DNA of 64,000 nt, from assembly GCF_030435805.1 (NCBI RefSeq), contig NC_081308.1, positions 132,042,936 through 132,106,935 of the forward strand. The letters are read 5' to 3'. Shown here piece after piece: positions 35,690-46,736 of this stretch. Both the position numbers and the translations under genes were made by a program. Numbering within the stretch: position 1 is the first letter of the stretch; each line of letters starts with the position of its first letter. Below the pieces are notes generated by a model. That model did not search any database and was not told the origin of the DNA. It saw only the letters and a program-made list of their open reading frames with translations. This DNA comes from Mustela lutreola (Eukaryota > Chordata > Mammalia > Carnivora > Mustelidae).

Positions 35690-37765
35690 TTACTCATCTT
35701 CCCTCAAAAGACCTTCCTTCTCACACCTCTACTCATAAAGGCATTCCCTTCCCCCATAAATGCCTTCACCACCTCCCCAGCCCAAACTACTAATCTCTCT
35801 CACCTCCCTCACAGAAAACTTCCCTTCATCACCTCCCCTCACAAAACATTTCCCTTCCTAACCTCCTTCACAAAGGATTTGTGAATGGATTTCACCCCCC
35901 CCACCACCACCCAATGGACTTCCCTCCACCATCCATCCTCAGGAAGACATTTTCTTCCCTCATTTTCCCTCACAAAGGTCTTCACTCCCTTACTTCACTT
36001 CTAGAAGTACTAACTTCCTTCACTTCCTCTCACAAAGTCCTTCCTTCTCTCACTTTCTCTCACAACCCTCACTAAAGCATTCCCTCTGTTGCTTCCTCAA
36101 AGACCTGACTTCCTTCACCTCCCCTCTAAAAGTACAATAATCTTCAAATCTTATGTCAAAGGCCTTCTCTCCTTCATGTAGGAAGAATTAACTTCCTTTA
36201 ACTCTCTTCATGGGGCTTGTTCCTTTCCTCACTAATGCTTTCACTGCTGGACTTGCTCTCATAATTGGTTTACCTCTATCACCTGCCATCACAAAGGCCT
36301 TCCCTCCCTTCTCTACCTTCTGAATTTCTCCCTCTCTCTAGGTGCTAATCTTCCTCATCTCTCCTCAAAAAGACCTTCCTTTGGTTTTCTTGTCTCACAG
36401 AGTTCTAATCTCCCTTGCTTCCAGTCACAAAGTCCTTCCCTCCCTCACCTTCTTTTAACAAAGTTCTCTAACTCACCTCCCCATACAGTCTTTCCTTTTC
36501 ACATCTTCCTTGAAAAGGTCTACTGTCCCTCACCTCCTCTCTCATAGGCCTCCCTCTTGAATGCACAAAAACTCCTTCTCTCCCTCTTTCCCGACATAAA
36601 GGCCTTCCTTTCTCTCACTAAGGCCTTCTTTGCCTCACCTCCCATCATGAAGTCATTCCTTCTCTCACCTCTCCTGACAAAGTACAAACCTCTCACAAGT
36701 TCTCTCACAAAGACATTCCCTCCCTTACCCTCTTCAAAATGGCTTCCACTCCCTCACCTCCCTCCACAAAATAGTAATTTCTCATCTCCCACAGAAAATG
36801 TCTTTCTTTCCTTACATCCATCACTAATGCATTTTCTGCCTCACCTTCCTTACAAGGTCTTTACTCCTTTCCCTATGCTCACAAGGTATTAACCTCCCTC
36901 ATGTCCCTTCACAAAAGCTTTCCCTCCCTCACCTCTTTTCTTTCTCTCGGTAAGGTCTTCCTTCATTCACTTCCCCTCAGAAAGCCCTTCTTTCCCTCAA
37001 CTCCCCTTAGAAAGGACTAGCATTCCTCACCTCTGGAGACAAAGTACTAACCTTCTTCACCTCATCTCACAAAGCCTTTTCCATTTTTTTAAAAAAAGAT
37101 TTTATTTATTTATTTGACAGACAGAGATCACAAGTAGGCAGAGAGGCAGGCAGAGAGAGGGAAGGGGGAAGCAGGCTCCCTGCTGAGCAGAGAGCCCTAT
37201 GCGGGGCTCGATCCCAGGACCCTGAGATCATGACCTGAGCCGAAGGCAGAGGCTTTAACCCACTGAGCCACCCAGGCGCCCCAGCCCTTTCCACTCTTAA
37301 CTTCATTCATGAAGGCCTCCTTGTCCTCATCTCTCCTTAAAACGGCATTCCTTTCCCTCATAAATGCTACTCAACTCATCTCCCACTTGCTTTCACAAAG
37401 GCCTTCTCTTCCCTCAGCAGTGCGTCCCTTCCTCACTTTCTCTCACAGTTGACTTCACTCCATCACATTCCCTCATGAAGTTTTTCCCTTCACTCATCTC
37501 CTCTCTCAAAGGTCCCCTTCTTCAAGGCCTTTCACAAAGTGCTAACCTTCCTCTTCTCCACTCAAAAAGGCCTTCCTTCTTTCATGCCCCCTCAGAAAGT
37601 TCTCACCTTCCCCTACAAAGTACTTCCCTCCCTCATCTCACTTAAAAAATACCTTCTATTTCTCACCTTCCTTCAAAACTACCTCCCTTCCCTCACTTCC
37701 CACACAAAACCATTTTACCCTTTATCATTTTCAAATATTATGTGTAAATTGTTTCAGAAATAATT
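35690..37765 (+). repeat. Decayed ~30-bp pyrimidine-rich minisatellite array, ~60 units
   Basis: The + strand is almost continuous C/T with a recurring unit of the form ctcacaaaggccttccc(t) followed by ccctcacctcc, spacing about 28-36 bases. Conserved words (cacaaag, ccttcc, ctcacctcc) recur throughout, interrupted only by the SINE at 37084-37282. Since 30 bases is ten codons, the + frames show decapeptide periodicity (PHK/SHK then PSLTS), but they are broken and I do not call a gene. Units are strongly diverged, so the array is old. It begins right at the BANF1 retrocopy flank. Confidence 0.85.
37084..37282 (-). mobile_element. CAN-SINE inside the minisatellite
   Basis: TSD agccttttcca/agccctttcca at 37073-37083 and 37283-37293. 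Confidence 0.95.
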
Positions 37766-37769
37766 TTAT

Positions 37770-38941
37770 CTAAATTAAAATGAGCATTTGATTAGGTATG
37801 CAGAGACTTGATGCATTGATGCTATATACAAAGAACCTGTGTTTTATTTAGGTTATCGCTCATCTCCTTAAAGATCCTGTTTGATTTTCATTATATTGAA
37901 TGCTTTGTCACAACTGAAAAGTGGATTCTTTCTACTTTTTCCTACACAGGGAAATATATTCATAAATTAAAAAAAAACAATTAAAAAATCTGATTTAAAC
38001 CAATTTCCAGAAGGGAAGTGTACAGCTTAGGGTTTATTAGGAGCAAAGAGATAGTCTCCCACAGGGAAAAAAAAAAGTCTTCACAGGGATTAGCGGCTAC
38101 ATCCATGAGACAAAAATAGGTTGGTATAGGAAAGAACAAGTCCAAATCTGAACTTAAAAATATTAGAGTTGAAATAAAAAGAACAAATAGTCATCAGAGA
38201 GGAAAGACAAGGGAGGACATTAACAAAAGTCAGAGAACTGAATAAGGACATGAATCTTGAGAGAAACAGCTGACCCAGTTCCAACAGGATGAGGAAGGAT
38301 TTTCAAAGTGAGATGGAGACATTTCCGTCATTTCTATAGACTAGACTCTAAAATAATGTGTAAAACGTAGAAATTCAGATTCCTCCTCTATAGAAGTGTT
38401 TATATCTGTAACTTTGTCTCAAGCTATAGTGTAGATTAAATGTATTAATATGTGGGAATCCCTTAGGAAGTTTACAAGCACAGAAGAAAAACAATGGCAT
38501 TTGTCAAATGAAAGAACCACACGGCATGTTATTACCCCTTCTTATCAAATGGGAAACATCTGTAAGCGCACTTAGCCCTGGCTGCAAGTTGGATGTGGGA
38601 GCTTACCATGTCTGCCTTTGGAAGGATTTGGGGCATGAGGGAGACCCAAGTTGGGGCCCGCTAGGTTGTTTTCCCTGGGCTGCATTGAGCAAAATATTGG
38701 CCCCATATACTCACCGGAGAGTCAGAACCTCAACCATGCTTGCCCGTAAATCATCACACTTATTAACTGATAACTTTCTTGTGTTTTCTAGAAGCAGGAA
38801 CTTCTAGCAGGTGTCCTTGTTTGCCGGGCCTGCAAAAGGAAGTTTTTGGCTGGGCTGTATCTAGGCCACCTCAGCCTGTCCTCGGTGCTCACCTCAGAAT
38901 CACTGTCTCTGACTGATAACATCTTTGAGGCTTACTTCCTG
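37770..38941. other. Non-coding between the minisatellite and the solo LTR
   Basis: AT-rich at first, then mixed. A 99-codon + frame (38508-38807) has no recognisable motif. Confidence 0.35.
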
Positions 38942-38947
38942 GAAAGG

Positions 38948-39268
38948 TGTCGGAGGCAGGCCCCTGGCCAGGGCGGCCTCCGCCAGTAAAAGATGGCGCC
39001 TGGCTAGTTGCCAGGTGAGGATTGCCTCGTGAGACTCAGCGGAACGCCCAAAGAGGAAGGAAACAGCATTGGTTGCCAGCGAAGTTGTTCGTTTAGGTGC
39101 ACAGCCTGATTCGCTCGCTCCTGTACCCTGCTCGCTGATTGGTCATGTTAGCGTATATATAAGTGTGTCGACTTGCGGAAATAAAGAGAGAGAGAGAGAG
39201 AGAGAGAGAAGAGAGAGAAGATGCATCCGAACCAGGGTTCTTGTCGTCCTTGCGGGGCGAGGGCGATA
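38948..39268 (+). mobile_element. Solo LTR, class II (ERV2, IAP-like) fossil
   Basis: A 321-bp block starting TGTCGGAGGC, flanked on both sides by gaaagg (38942-38947 and 39269-39274), a 6-bp TSD typical of class II elements. Inside, in LTR order: gtaaaagatggcgcc near the start, ctgattggtca, a TATA box (tatatataag, about 39156), aataaag (39180) and a U5-like end. The arrangement matches IAP-type LTRs. A (GA)n tract follows the poly(A) signal. No internal retroviral sequence is adjacent. The clean TSD suggests it is younger than the other LTRs here. Confidence 0.7.
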
Positions 39269-39394
39269 GAAAGGCAGTTTTAAACCTTTCAAAGACACAA
39301 GACCAAAGTGAGTCATGATGCACGAGGCAATTTGGTTATGAGCATTCCCAAGTGTGTCCAAGGCAAAAGCATTTGAGAGATTGGTAATTAATGA

Positions 39395-39535
39395 CCTTCC
39401 TATCATTTGCTGACTTCTGACTATATGCCAGTCACTGCATGTAATTTAATTCTCCTAAAAGTTTCGTGATGTTGGTATTATAGGCTTTTCACAAATGTGG
39501 AGACAGGCTCACATAAATTGTTCGAACCCAGACCA
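39395..39535 (+). repeat. MIR element
   Basis: tatatgccagtcactgcatg, ttaattctcctaaaag, aatgtggagacaggctcaca and ttcgaaccca lie in the order of the MIR core and tail (tRNA-derived ancient SINE). Confidence 0.65.
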
Positions 39536-39639
39536 ATGTTTCTTTTTATTTTGTAAGTCTATTTTAAACTTTCTCCTTAATGATAAAGTGTCCGTTTATT
39601 AACGAGGCCCTATGCAACCTCATCTTCGGTGACCCCTAA

Positions 39640-40030
39640 AGTCTCAGTCATTTGTTTCCATTCTGGCCTCTCTCACTGAGCTCTAGTCACACTGGCCTTT
39701 TTGCTGTTCAGCCTGCGGCCTCGTTGTTTCCTCATGATATTGCTACTTGCTGTTTCTTCTACCTAAATACGCTTCTTTGAAATCTCCACACTACCCACTC
39801 CACCTTGGTGTTCAGGTCTCAACTCAGATGTCAACTCCTTGGGGGCTTCTTCACAGCCCACAGTTTTAACAGCTGTCCCCCTGCTCCGCCCTTTCCCCCC
39901 ACTTTCAACTACCTGTCAGCCCACAAAAAAATAAGCTCCTGATGGCAGGAGCTTTTGACTTCTTGCTCTTCACTGTAAGCCTGGGGCCCACAGCAATATC
40001 TGACACTAACTCGGCACCAAAGACACATTT
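39640..40030 (+). repeat. L2 LINE 3' fragment
   Basis: tcactctggc-like, ctggcctttttgctgttc, ttgctgtttcttctaccta, caactcagatgtcaactcct and gatggcaggagcttttgact follow the L2 3'-end consensus as I know it. Confidence 0.55.
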
Positions 40031-40829
40031 CCTGAAATGCTGGTCTCTTTGCTAAGTTGCCATATAAATTCCACTAATTACGTTTCTGTGAAGTATATGA
40101 GTTTGTTGTAGTCTCCCCGCAGGTGTGAGAGAGACTCCCCACACATCCCGAATTTGGTTTGGATGCTGCGTCTGCTGCTGCTGTATGAGCACCAATAGGG
40201 AATAAATGGTTCGTTACTCACATAATGAGGCTTTCTGGGGCGGCCTGGGCTGGCTCCCAAACAGGACCAACACTGGTTTGAGAGAGCTGGGGAAGAAGAC
40301 TGGCTTGGGGTCTCATGGTAGTTAGGGGCTCGGGCTGGAGTAAGGGGTCCTGTACATGGGCTAGGGCTTGTGTGGCTCAAATTTCAGAGCTCCTAATCAG
40401 CAGAAGGGGAAGGAGTGGAGCTTGGGAGCTGCCAGCAGTCACACATTAGAAAACAGCATCAGACTTTCTATCACGTACTCCACCCTCTCCCTCGCATCAC
40501 ATGGCTCCCCATCTAAACCTTGATGTCACCCCTCTCTTTTTTTCCCATCCTGCCCTACTCCCCCATCCCCCCACAAAGAAACACCAAGGTTTTTTTTCTT
40601 CCTTGCCTGTGGGTTAAAGTATCAAGGAGGGAAATCCATCTTCAGTGCTCAGCCATGACCCAGTCTTCGTAGCCAATCACTGTGTAACTGCCGATCTACC
40701 AGTGGCCCCAGCCCTCCTGAACTTTACATACCTCTCGCCTCACAGCCTGTCTCTTCCCTTTCTTCCAACCTCCATACCATCAGAGAACTCAAAAGACACA
40801 TACACAAATCATTTTCAAAATGTGTTGCT

Positions 40830-40871
40830 TTTATTGTCACCATTAGTGTACATTTTGGTATAAGGTTTATT
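40830..40871 (-). terminator. Two poly(A) signals after the SPANXN-like gene
   Basis: AATAAA occurs on the minus strand at 40866-40871 and 40830-40835, 70-110 nt after the stop codon. Confidence 0.55.
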
Positions 40872-40938
40872 CTTTATGGATTGGCCGTTTTTCAGAATTT
40901 CCTCTGGAGATGCAGAGAAGAGTTTTAGGTCTTGGGCT

Positions 40939-41389
40939 CTACTTGGGTGAGACATTACTCGCAGAGGCAGAGTTGTCCAGTTTCTTTTTTCCTTGGACTG
41001 CCTTATTTGGATTCGCCTTTTTATATGCCCTGCGGTAACAGACTAATCCTTTCTGCTTTCTTGTTTTCTTTGGATTACTTGTACTCTGTTGAAGGGCTAA
41101 TTTTACCCTGTTGACGATCTGCTTCAACTGGTGGGAAAAGAGAGGACATTAGTTTGGGAGCAGTGGATGGGGGGTTGGAGTTGGTGCATGGGAAGTGTGG
41201 ATTTATAAAAGGGGTGTGGGCTGAGGAGGGAGTTTGTCCCAGACAGGACAGGTGGGAGTCTTGGGGTGTAGAGTAGGACCATAGGTTGTGTGACCTGACC
41301 TTTTCAATGTCTTCGATGTTGGGTTGACAGGGTTTCTTCTCATTCATCCTCTGTCTGTTGCTTGTAGTTGGCTGGTTAATGCTTGTCAT
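40939..41389 (-). CDS. SPANXN-like: SPANX-N-like sperm protein gene, two exons
   Basis: Exon 1 codes from ATG at 41389 to 41300 (30 codons, donor AAG|GTCAGG). Exon 2 runs 41127-40939 after the acceptor cttttcccaccag, giving 92 residues. Exon 1 contains NQPTTS and EKKPC; exon 2 has KKTRK (50-54) and LVCYRRAYKKANP (58-70), and is Lys/Arg-rich. Human SPANX/SPANXN proteins have the same plan: a short first exon with QPTSS and SPC, then a KKxKTSE nuclear-localisation block, an (I/L)xVxYRR/K core and KK/KR. Length (72-180 aa in the family), two-exon layout and X-linkage agree. SPANX proteins locate to the nuclear envelope and cytoplasmic vesicles of spermatids. The frame is also open upstream of the chosen ATG as far as 41521, so a longer product is possible. 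The homology is short and was read by eye; the alternative is an unrelated small basic testis protein. Confidence 0.6.
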
Positions 41390-41487
41390 TGGTGGTTCTG
41401 AATCTGTGCTGGGCTCCTGTGGTTTCCCACTCACCTCTACCACGTCTAAGGCAACATTGTCTTGACCAACAGTTCTCCTGATCTCCC

Positions 41488-41597
41488 TATATATACTCTC
41501 TCTAGTACAATGAAGAGGCATACCCTTCAGCTTCCTCTAGTCACCAAGAAACTCCTCCTAGACAGTGGTAGTCCTGGGATGACTCAGACTGACATCA
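41488..41597 (-). promoter_or_regulatory. Probable promoter of the SPANXN-like gene (TATA, CRE-like and AP-1-like sites)
   Basis: TATATATA at 41488-41495 would place transcription start near 41460, about 70 nt before the chosen ATG. Further upstream lie TGACATCA (41590-41597), a one-base variant of the cAMP response element, and TGACTCA (41580-41586). Short TATA plus CRE promoters are typical of spermatid genes driven by CREM; that link is inference. Confidence 0.4.
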
Positions 41598-41859
41598 CAA
41601 TGCACCAGCCCATCCCATTTGTGTGCAGGGAGAGGGGGGTCAAATGAGAGGAAGGGCCAAATTATCTTGTTAGGGTAGGGGGGACTTACCTCAACTCTCC
41701 CTAAAGAGCCTTCCCAAAGTGATCTTTCGACTTTCCTCATCTCTCTTGATTCATTTGTGGTGGATCACATGGCAGAGAGGGTATGTGACCCAAGCTCTTC
41801 CCCATGACCACACTACTGAGTGGTTTGTTCCGTTCTCCCCCACCCTCCATCACTACCTG

Positions 41860-41883
41860 TTTGTTTGTTTGTTTGTTTGTTTT
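41860..41883. repeat. (GTTT)n microsatellite
   Basis: Six GTTT/TTTG units in AT-rich non-coding sequence upstream of the SPANXN-like gene. Confidence 0.9.
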
Positions 41884-42150
41884 CTAAAGCTGAAACATTT
41901 CACATTTATTACTGAACCAACCTACTGGTGCAGAGAGGTAGTAACAGAAAAATCATTTCCCTGAGAAAACATGTCTATTGGCCAAGAAGGAAGGATGTTT
42001 ACAGAGTGATAGGATAGAACACAGGATATTCACACAGCTTAATTAAATATGTGTGCCAATTAGGTGTGTCTTCTCATGATGTGTGATGCCTTGTAGACTG
42101 AGCCTGGTTCTTCTCCAGTGCTCCTCTTGGAGTTGGACCTGATTTTATTA

Positions 42151-42300
<150 letters not shown>

Positions 42301-42452
42301 TTATTTTTGTCTTACCTAAATTCCTCCTTACCTTGTTACATCTTACCTAAAATTCCTCTAAGCGAATGAGGTTCTGCGTAAGTCTCATCCCACTTCCCAC
42401 CAACAATGTTCTTCAGACCATTCACTATTTGGGAACTATCCGGCAACTTTCC

Positions 42453-42456
<4 letters not shown>

Positions 42457-42496
<40 letters not shown>

Positions 42497-42510
42497 CTGT
42501 GTGTGTGTTT
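42457..42510. repeat. (GT)n microsatellite
   Basis: About 19 GT units, then tttctgtgtgtgtgt. Confidence 0.95.
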
Positions 42511-42731
42511 ATCTATATGTATGTGGTTACTGGATATACTTTGGGGAGGCCTATATTTGTCAGTTTCTTCTTCCAGGGAGCCTCAAATTAGTAACATCAG
42601 TGTTGTAGGCCTCTCCCATGGCCGTGGTTGAATTAATCCCTTGGCTATGCCACAGGGGGACCCTGCAAATGAAGATTAGGATCTTTTTTGGTCATAGAGG
42701 CAGGAGCAGCAGCATCTTGTAAGTGTCTTAG

Positions 42732-43183
42732 TGTATTAATCAGGGTTCTCCAGAGAGACATAAACAATATATGAGGAATTAGCTCATGTGATTATGGAGG
42801 CTAAAAAGCCTCACAATATGCTGTTTGCATCCTGGAGGCCCAGGAAAGCCAGTGGTATGATTCAGTTCAAGTCTGAAGGCCTGAGAACCAGGAGAGCTGC
42901 TGCTATAAATCCAGGTCCAGAGGCAGGAGAATGTGTGATGAGAGGTCTCGGCTCTAGCAGTAAGACGGGAAAAGGCGTGTAAGCTCCTCTTCCCTCTGCC
43001 TTTCATTCTATTCAGGTGCTCCGTAGATTGGATAAGGCCACCCACACTGGGGAGAGCAGTCTACTGAGTCCACCAATTCAAATGCTGATCTCATCTGAGA
43101 ACACCCTCCCAGGCACACCCAGAAATAACATTTAATCTGGACACCCCATTGCCAGTCAAGGTGACCCAAAATTAACCATCACA
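42732..43183 (-). repeat. 3' LTR of the ERVL fossil (MLT2-type)
   Basis: On the minus strand it begins TGTGATGGTTAATTTT and ends in the complement of tgtattaatcagggttctcc, the well-known ends of MLT2-type LTRs. It aligns along its length with the second copy at 49225-49769. The flanking 5-mers (tctta near 42726 and cctta at 49770) might be a decayed TSD. Confidence 0.8.
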
Positions 43184-43452
43184 AGATGGGTCACACATCA
43201 CTCATCACGAGGGTCATCACAAGTTGGTGTTAAATTCACACCCGTACACATATCCTTAAACCATACTTAATCTCAAATAACGACAATAACAAGATCATAA
43301 TTCCCATTAACATGGTACAACTATCCTGGAGAAAGTAAAAAATGCACTAACCCCTTCCCCAGAAGAGGAGTTAAAGTTCTTGAGTGATGATGTTTACTCT
43401 TCTTCTCGATACCTCATAACTTAGGTACTATGATTTAACAGTAACTAAATGT

Positions 43453-43624
43453 GGGGCGCCTGGCTGGCTCAGTCTATCAAGCGTCTTTGTGTCAGGTCAT
43501 GATCCTGGAGTCCTGGGATGGAGCCTTGCTCAGCACAGAACCTATTTCTCCCTCTCTCTCTGCTCTTTCCCCTGCTCACTCTCTTTCTCTCTCTCAAATA
43601 AATAAATAAATAATCTTTAAAAAA
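43453..43624 (+). mobile_element. CAN-SINE in the ERVL fossil
   Basis: Older sense copy (ggcgcctggctggctcag) inserted just inside the 3' LTR of the provirus. Confidence 0.92.
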
Positions 43625-43715
43625 CAGAACAAAATAAAAGTCACACAACTTAAATACTATGATATAAAATCAATATATCTTATGGTACATGATAAGGGAA
43701 TAAGAGAGGAAATAA

Positions 43716-43746
43716 AACACACACACACACAGACACACACACACAG
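43716..43746. repeat. (CA)n microsatellite
   Basis: CA repeat with one cagaca interruption, inside the ERVL fossil. Confidence 0.9.
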
Positions 43747-44344
43747 GCATTCCTCAAAAGGAAATACTCATGACAATTACCGTCCTTGTTTCTGTAACTG
43801 GTAACATGCTTATCGCTGGTATTTACATGAACCTCCTTTCACTACCCATTTTATATTCCCTCTGCTTTCAGCAACCACCTCAGTTGGTTTTTTACTGGGT
43901 GGGGTGATCCCAACCTTCATTCCTGAAGGCTCTGGGTCATTAATAGTCCTGCCTGGAGTGGGTTGTTGTAGTTTTCCATTATCTTTAATCACAGGGCGGA
44001 ACGCTAAGAGACTTCATAGTAAGAAACACCTTTATATCTCCTGCACCCCAGTCTTCCTTACCTCCATGGTGGAGTAGTCGTCCAATTTCCCCTTGGTAAT
44101 CAGGATCAACCATCCCAGCCAGCACAGGAACCCCCCTTCCTTGCCCGTCGGTTCACAGGCACGAGGAGCCCCACGTGGCCAGGTGGCGTCTTAACTTCCA
44201 GTTCGGCGGAACCGGTGTCGGGCTTCCTGTTGGGAAGGACCTTTCCTCCCTTCGGAACTAAGGCCTCTAGGACCCCAGAGCACAAGGCCACAGAAGCAAG
44301 AAACACTAGTGTCGCCGGTGGGTCAAGAGGGGGAATAAGGAGTT

Positions 44345-44740
44345 GGTGCGGCTTCCGATCAGTCAGTGACTCCCGCAGCCACGAACCCCAGGGGAGCAGG
44401 AGGCCGCGGAGCGGATGCGCGTCCGCGGGGGCTCGCGGGGCTTTCTGGGGAGCCTCGCCCCGGCCCTGCGAGCGGTGGCCCCCGGCCAGCCCCGCCACCG
44501 CGAGGCTTGGGCTCTGCCAAGGCGGCCGCTTCAGGATGGCGGGGGGCCGACGCCGGGAAGACCGGGCAAGGCTGCGCCCGCGCGCCGCGCTTCTGGCCGT
44601 CGAGAGACTTCCTCGCCCGCGGGCCGGGCTCCGCGCTGTCCCCGCCCCAGCGCGGCTCCGGCGCTCCCGTGGGGCCGCAGACCCGGCGTCGGGGGAGGGG
44701 GGGGAGGGGGCGTGCAGGGAAGGTGAACCCCTCTCCTGAG
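44345..44740. other. GC-rich, CpG-dense insert inside the ERVL fossil
   Basis: Between integrase zinc-binding and dUTPase-side ERVL sequence lies about 400 bases of very G+C-rich, CpG-dense DNA (NotI-like gcggccgc, cgcgcgccgcgc, ccgcgg) with no resemblance to ERVL. On the + strand it has an ATG in GC-rich context at 44536 with a 67-codon frame, and a possible splice donor (GAAG|GTGAAC) near 44722. On the minus strand a 258-codon frame runs through it. I recognise no protein. It could be a CpG-island promoter or first exon, or a transposed genomic fragment. Confidence 0.5.
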
Positions 44741-45454
44741 GAAGCCTGCATTCCAGCAAGGACAAAACGCTGCCCTTTTCACAACTGAAGTTGTCTAATG
44801 TCATCAGCTTTGGTGGGTGGAAGTCCATGTGGCTGAGTGCCGGCGTCACCTCCGTCCCTGTGTCCATGGCCACATTGTTCATGAGGCCACTGCGCTGACT
44901 CAGGAAAGAGTCTGACAGGAGCCGGCAGAGCGGGTCCTCCTATCGATTGATCACGAAAATCCTCCTCGGCGGAGTTGCTCCTTGCTGAGCATTCACATGG
45001 AAAAAGACGCCTTCATGCTTTTGCCCTTCTGGAAAGTTCTTTCCAAGGCCCTTTTGTCATCAAATTTCCAATCATGCTCCTTCCTAATCCCTCAGCATCT
45101 TGCCAAACCCTTGGCTGGTATACCAAGCCCCTGGCTGGTATATAATTGCATGTCTGGCCATTTCTCCTTCCAAGAACAGTGAGCAACAAGGCGTGCTGCA
45201 CGCGCTGCTGCAATCTCTGATCACTGGGAGGGCCCCCCCTTGACCGCAGTCTCAGAGGACATCCCAGAGCAGAGCTGTAGCCTGCTTCTGAGTGCTGCCT
45301 GGGTGTGGCGCTGAACCCTCCGTCAGCCAGGCTCGAGTCTGCCCTTCCCCTGCCAACTGGTCATATGGAGCTCCTCGTGAGGCCACAGGTGCCGGGAGAG
45401 AGGAGCAGGGCAGCAGCGCTGGGGACCATGGGCATTTGGGCCCATTTTTCACTT

Positions 45455-45580
45455 AAAATTTTTTTTGAAGTTTATCTATTTAATTTATTGACATGATCTC
45501 TATACCCTGCATGGGGCTGGAACTCACAAACCCGAGATCTACACTCTCACACTCTTCCAGCGGAGCCCCCCGGGTGCCCC
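45455..45580 (-). mobile_element. Old CAN-SINE subfamily in the ERVL fossil
   Basis: tgatctctataccctgcatg, gggctggaactcacaaaccc and gagatctacactctcacac are the antisense of an older carnivore SINE type. Imperfect flanking repeats resembling cccatttttcactt near 45441-45454 and 45582-45595. Confidence 0.8.
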
Positions 45581-46534
45581 AGGCCACATTTTCACTTGCC
45601 ATTTCCTCGTGCCTTCGAGGTATGCTCAAGCCTGGTTCCACGTGTAACATGTCCACATGGTGATGTCCGTGCCCAGCTTTACGGCTCAGTGGTCAGAGGA
45701 CATGCAAGTGAGGATGCGCTGCTCTAACCTCACAGTAACTCAATGGCCTGGTGTCGGAGCTCCTGGGCCTCTAGTGAGGCCCAGGAGCAGGCCAAGAGCT
45801 GTTTTCTCCAGAGAAGAGGAGATGGGTCAGGGCCTTGCTCCGAGATCCTAAAGGCCTGTGCTGTGATTCACCTCTAGTGCTGCCACAGGCTCCCAACAGC
45901 ATCCTTAGCTGTCACTGGCTATCACTGGCACCTTGAGCACCACCAGACCTGTTGAGCCTGCAGCAGAACCTTCTTTTGTTCCGGGCCCCTCTCAAAACTA
46001 GCAGCTTTTCGGGCCCCTTAGTAAATGGGCTGCAATATGTCGGAGGAATGAGTGATATGTTGCCTCCCACACCCAAAGAGGCATGGTGGACATTGTGACT
46101 CTTTTTGTGGTAAAAGAGGAGCTAGAAGCAACAACGTCTTCTTCACTTCAGAAGGGCTATCTTGATGTGCCCCACACTACTGGACCCATAGGAAATTCAC
46201 CAAGAAGGCCCCTGAATAATTGTTGGATTTATTTCCCAACCTCCGACATATGGTGTAGACACACACATTACCAATCAGTCTAGAGCTGTTGCTACTTCTT
46301 GGTCACTATGTCCCATCAGCATGTCATCGACGTGATGGGCCAGTGTGAAATCTTGTGGAAAGGGAAGATACTCAGGATCCCTGCAAGCGAAATTATGAGC
46401 CTGGGCTGGAGAGCCGATTCGCCCCTGAGGTAGAACAGGGAAGGCATATTACTGGTCTAGTGAAGTGAAAACAGATTCTGGCGGTTCTTACAACAGGGAT
46501 GGAGAAAAAGACATTTGCCAGATTAATAGCTGCA

Positions 46535-46736
46535 GAGCGGGGCACCCAGGTGGCTCAGTCACTTAAGCATTTGCCTTCATCCCAGATCATGATCTCGGGG
46601 TCCTGGGATCGAGTCCCATGTCGGGGGTCCCTGCTCGGTGGGGAGTCTCCTTCACCCTCTGCTTCTGACCCCCCCTCCCCTCTTGTGCTCTCATTCTGTC
46701 TCTCTCAAATAAATAAATAAATAAATATTTTTTAAA
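46535..46736 (+). mobile_element. CAN-SINE in the ERVL fossil
   Basis: TSD aatagctgca/aatcgctgca at 46525-46534 and 46737-46746. Confidence 0.92.

Noticed and set aside
35681-37763. Short + frames in the pyrimidine-rich array as a repeat protein
   Set aside because: Broken frames and high unit divergence; reported as a minisatellite with a frame-compatible period.
44106-44882. 258-codon minus-strand frame
   Set aside because: It is ERVL-derived sequence at both ends with a GC-rich insert between; openness is explained by GC content. Not called as a host gene.
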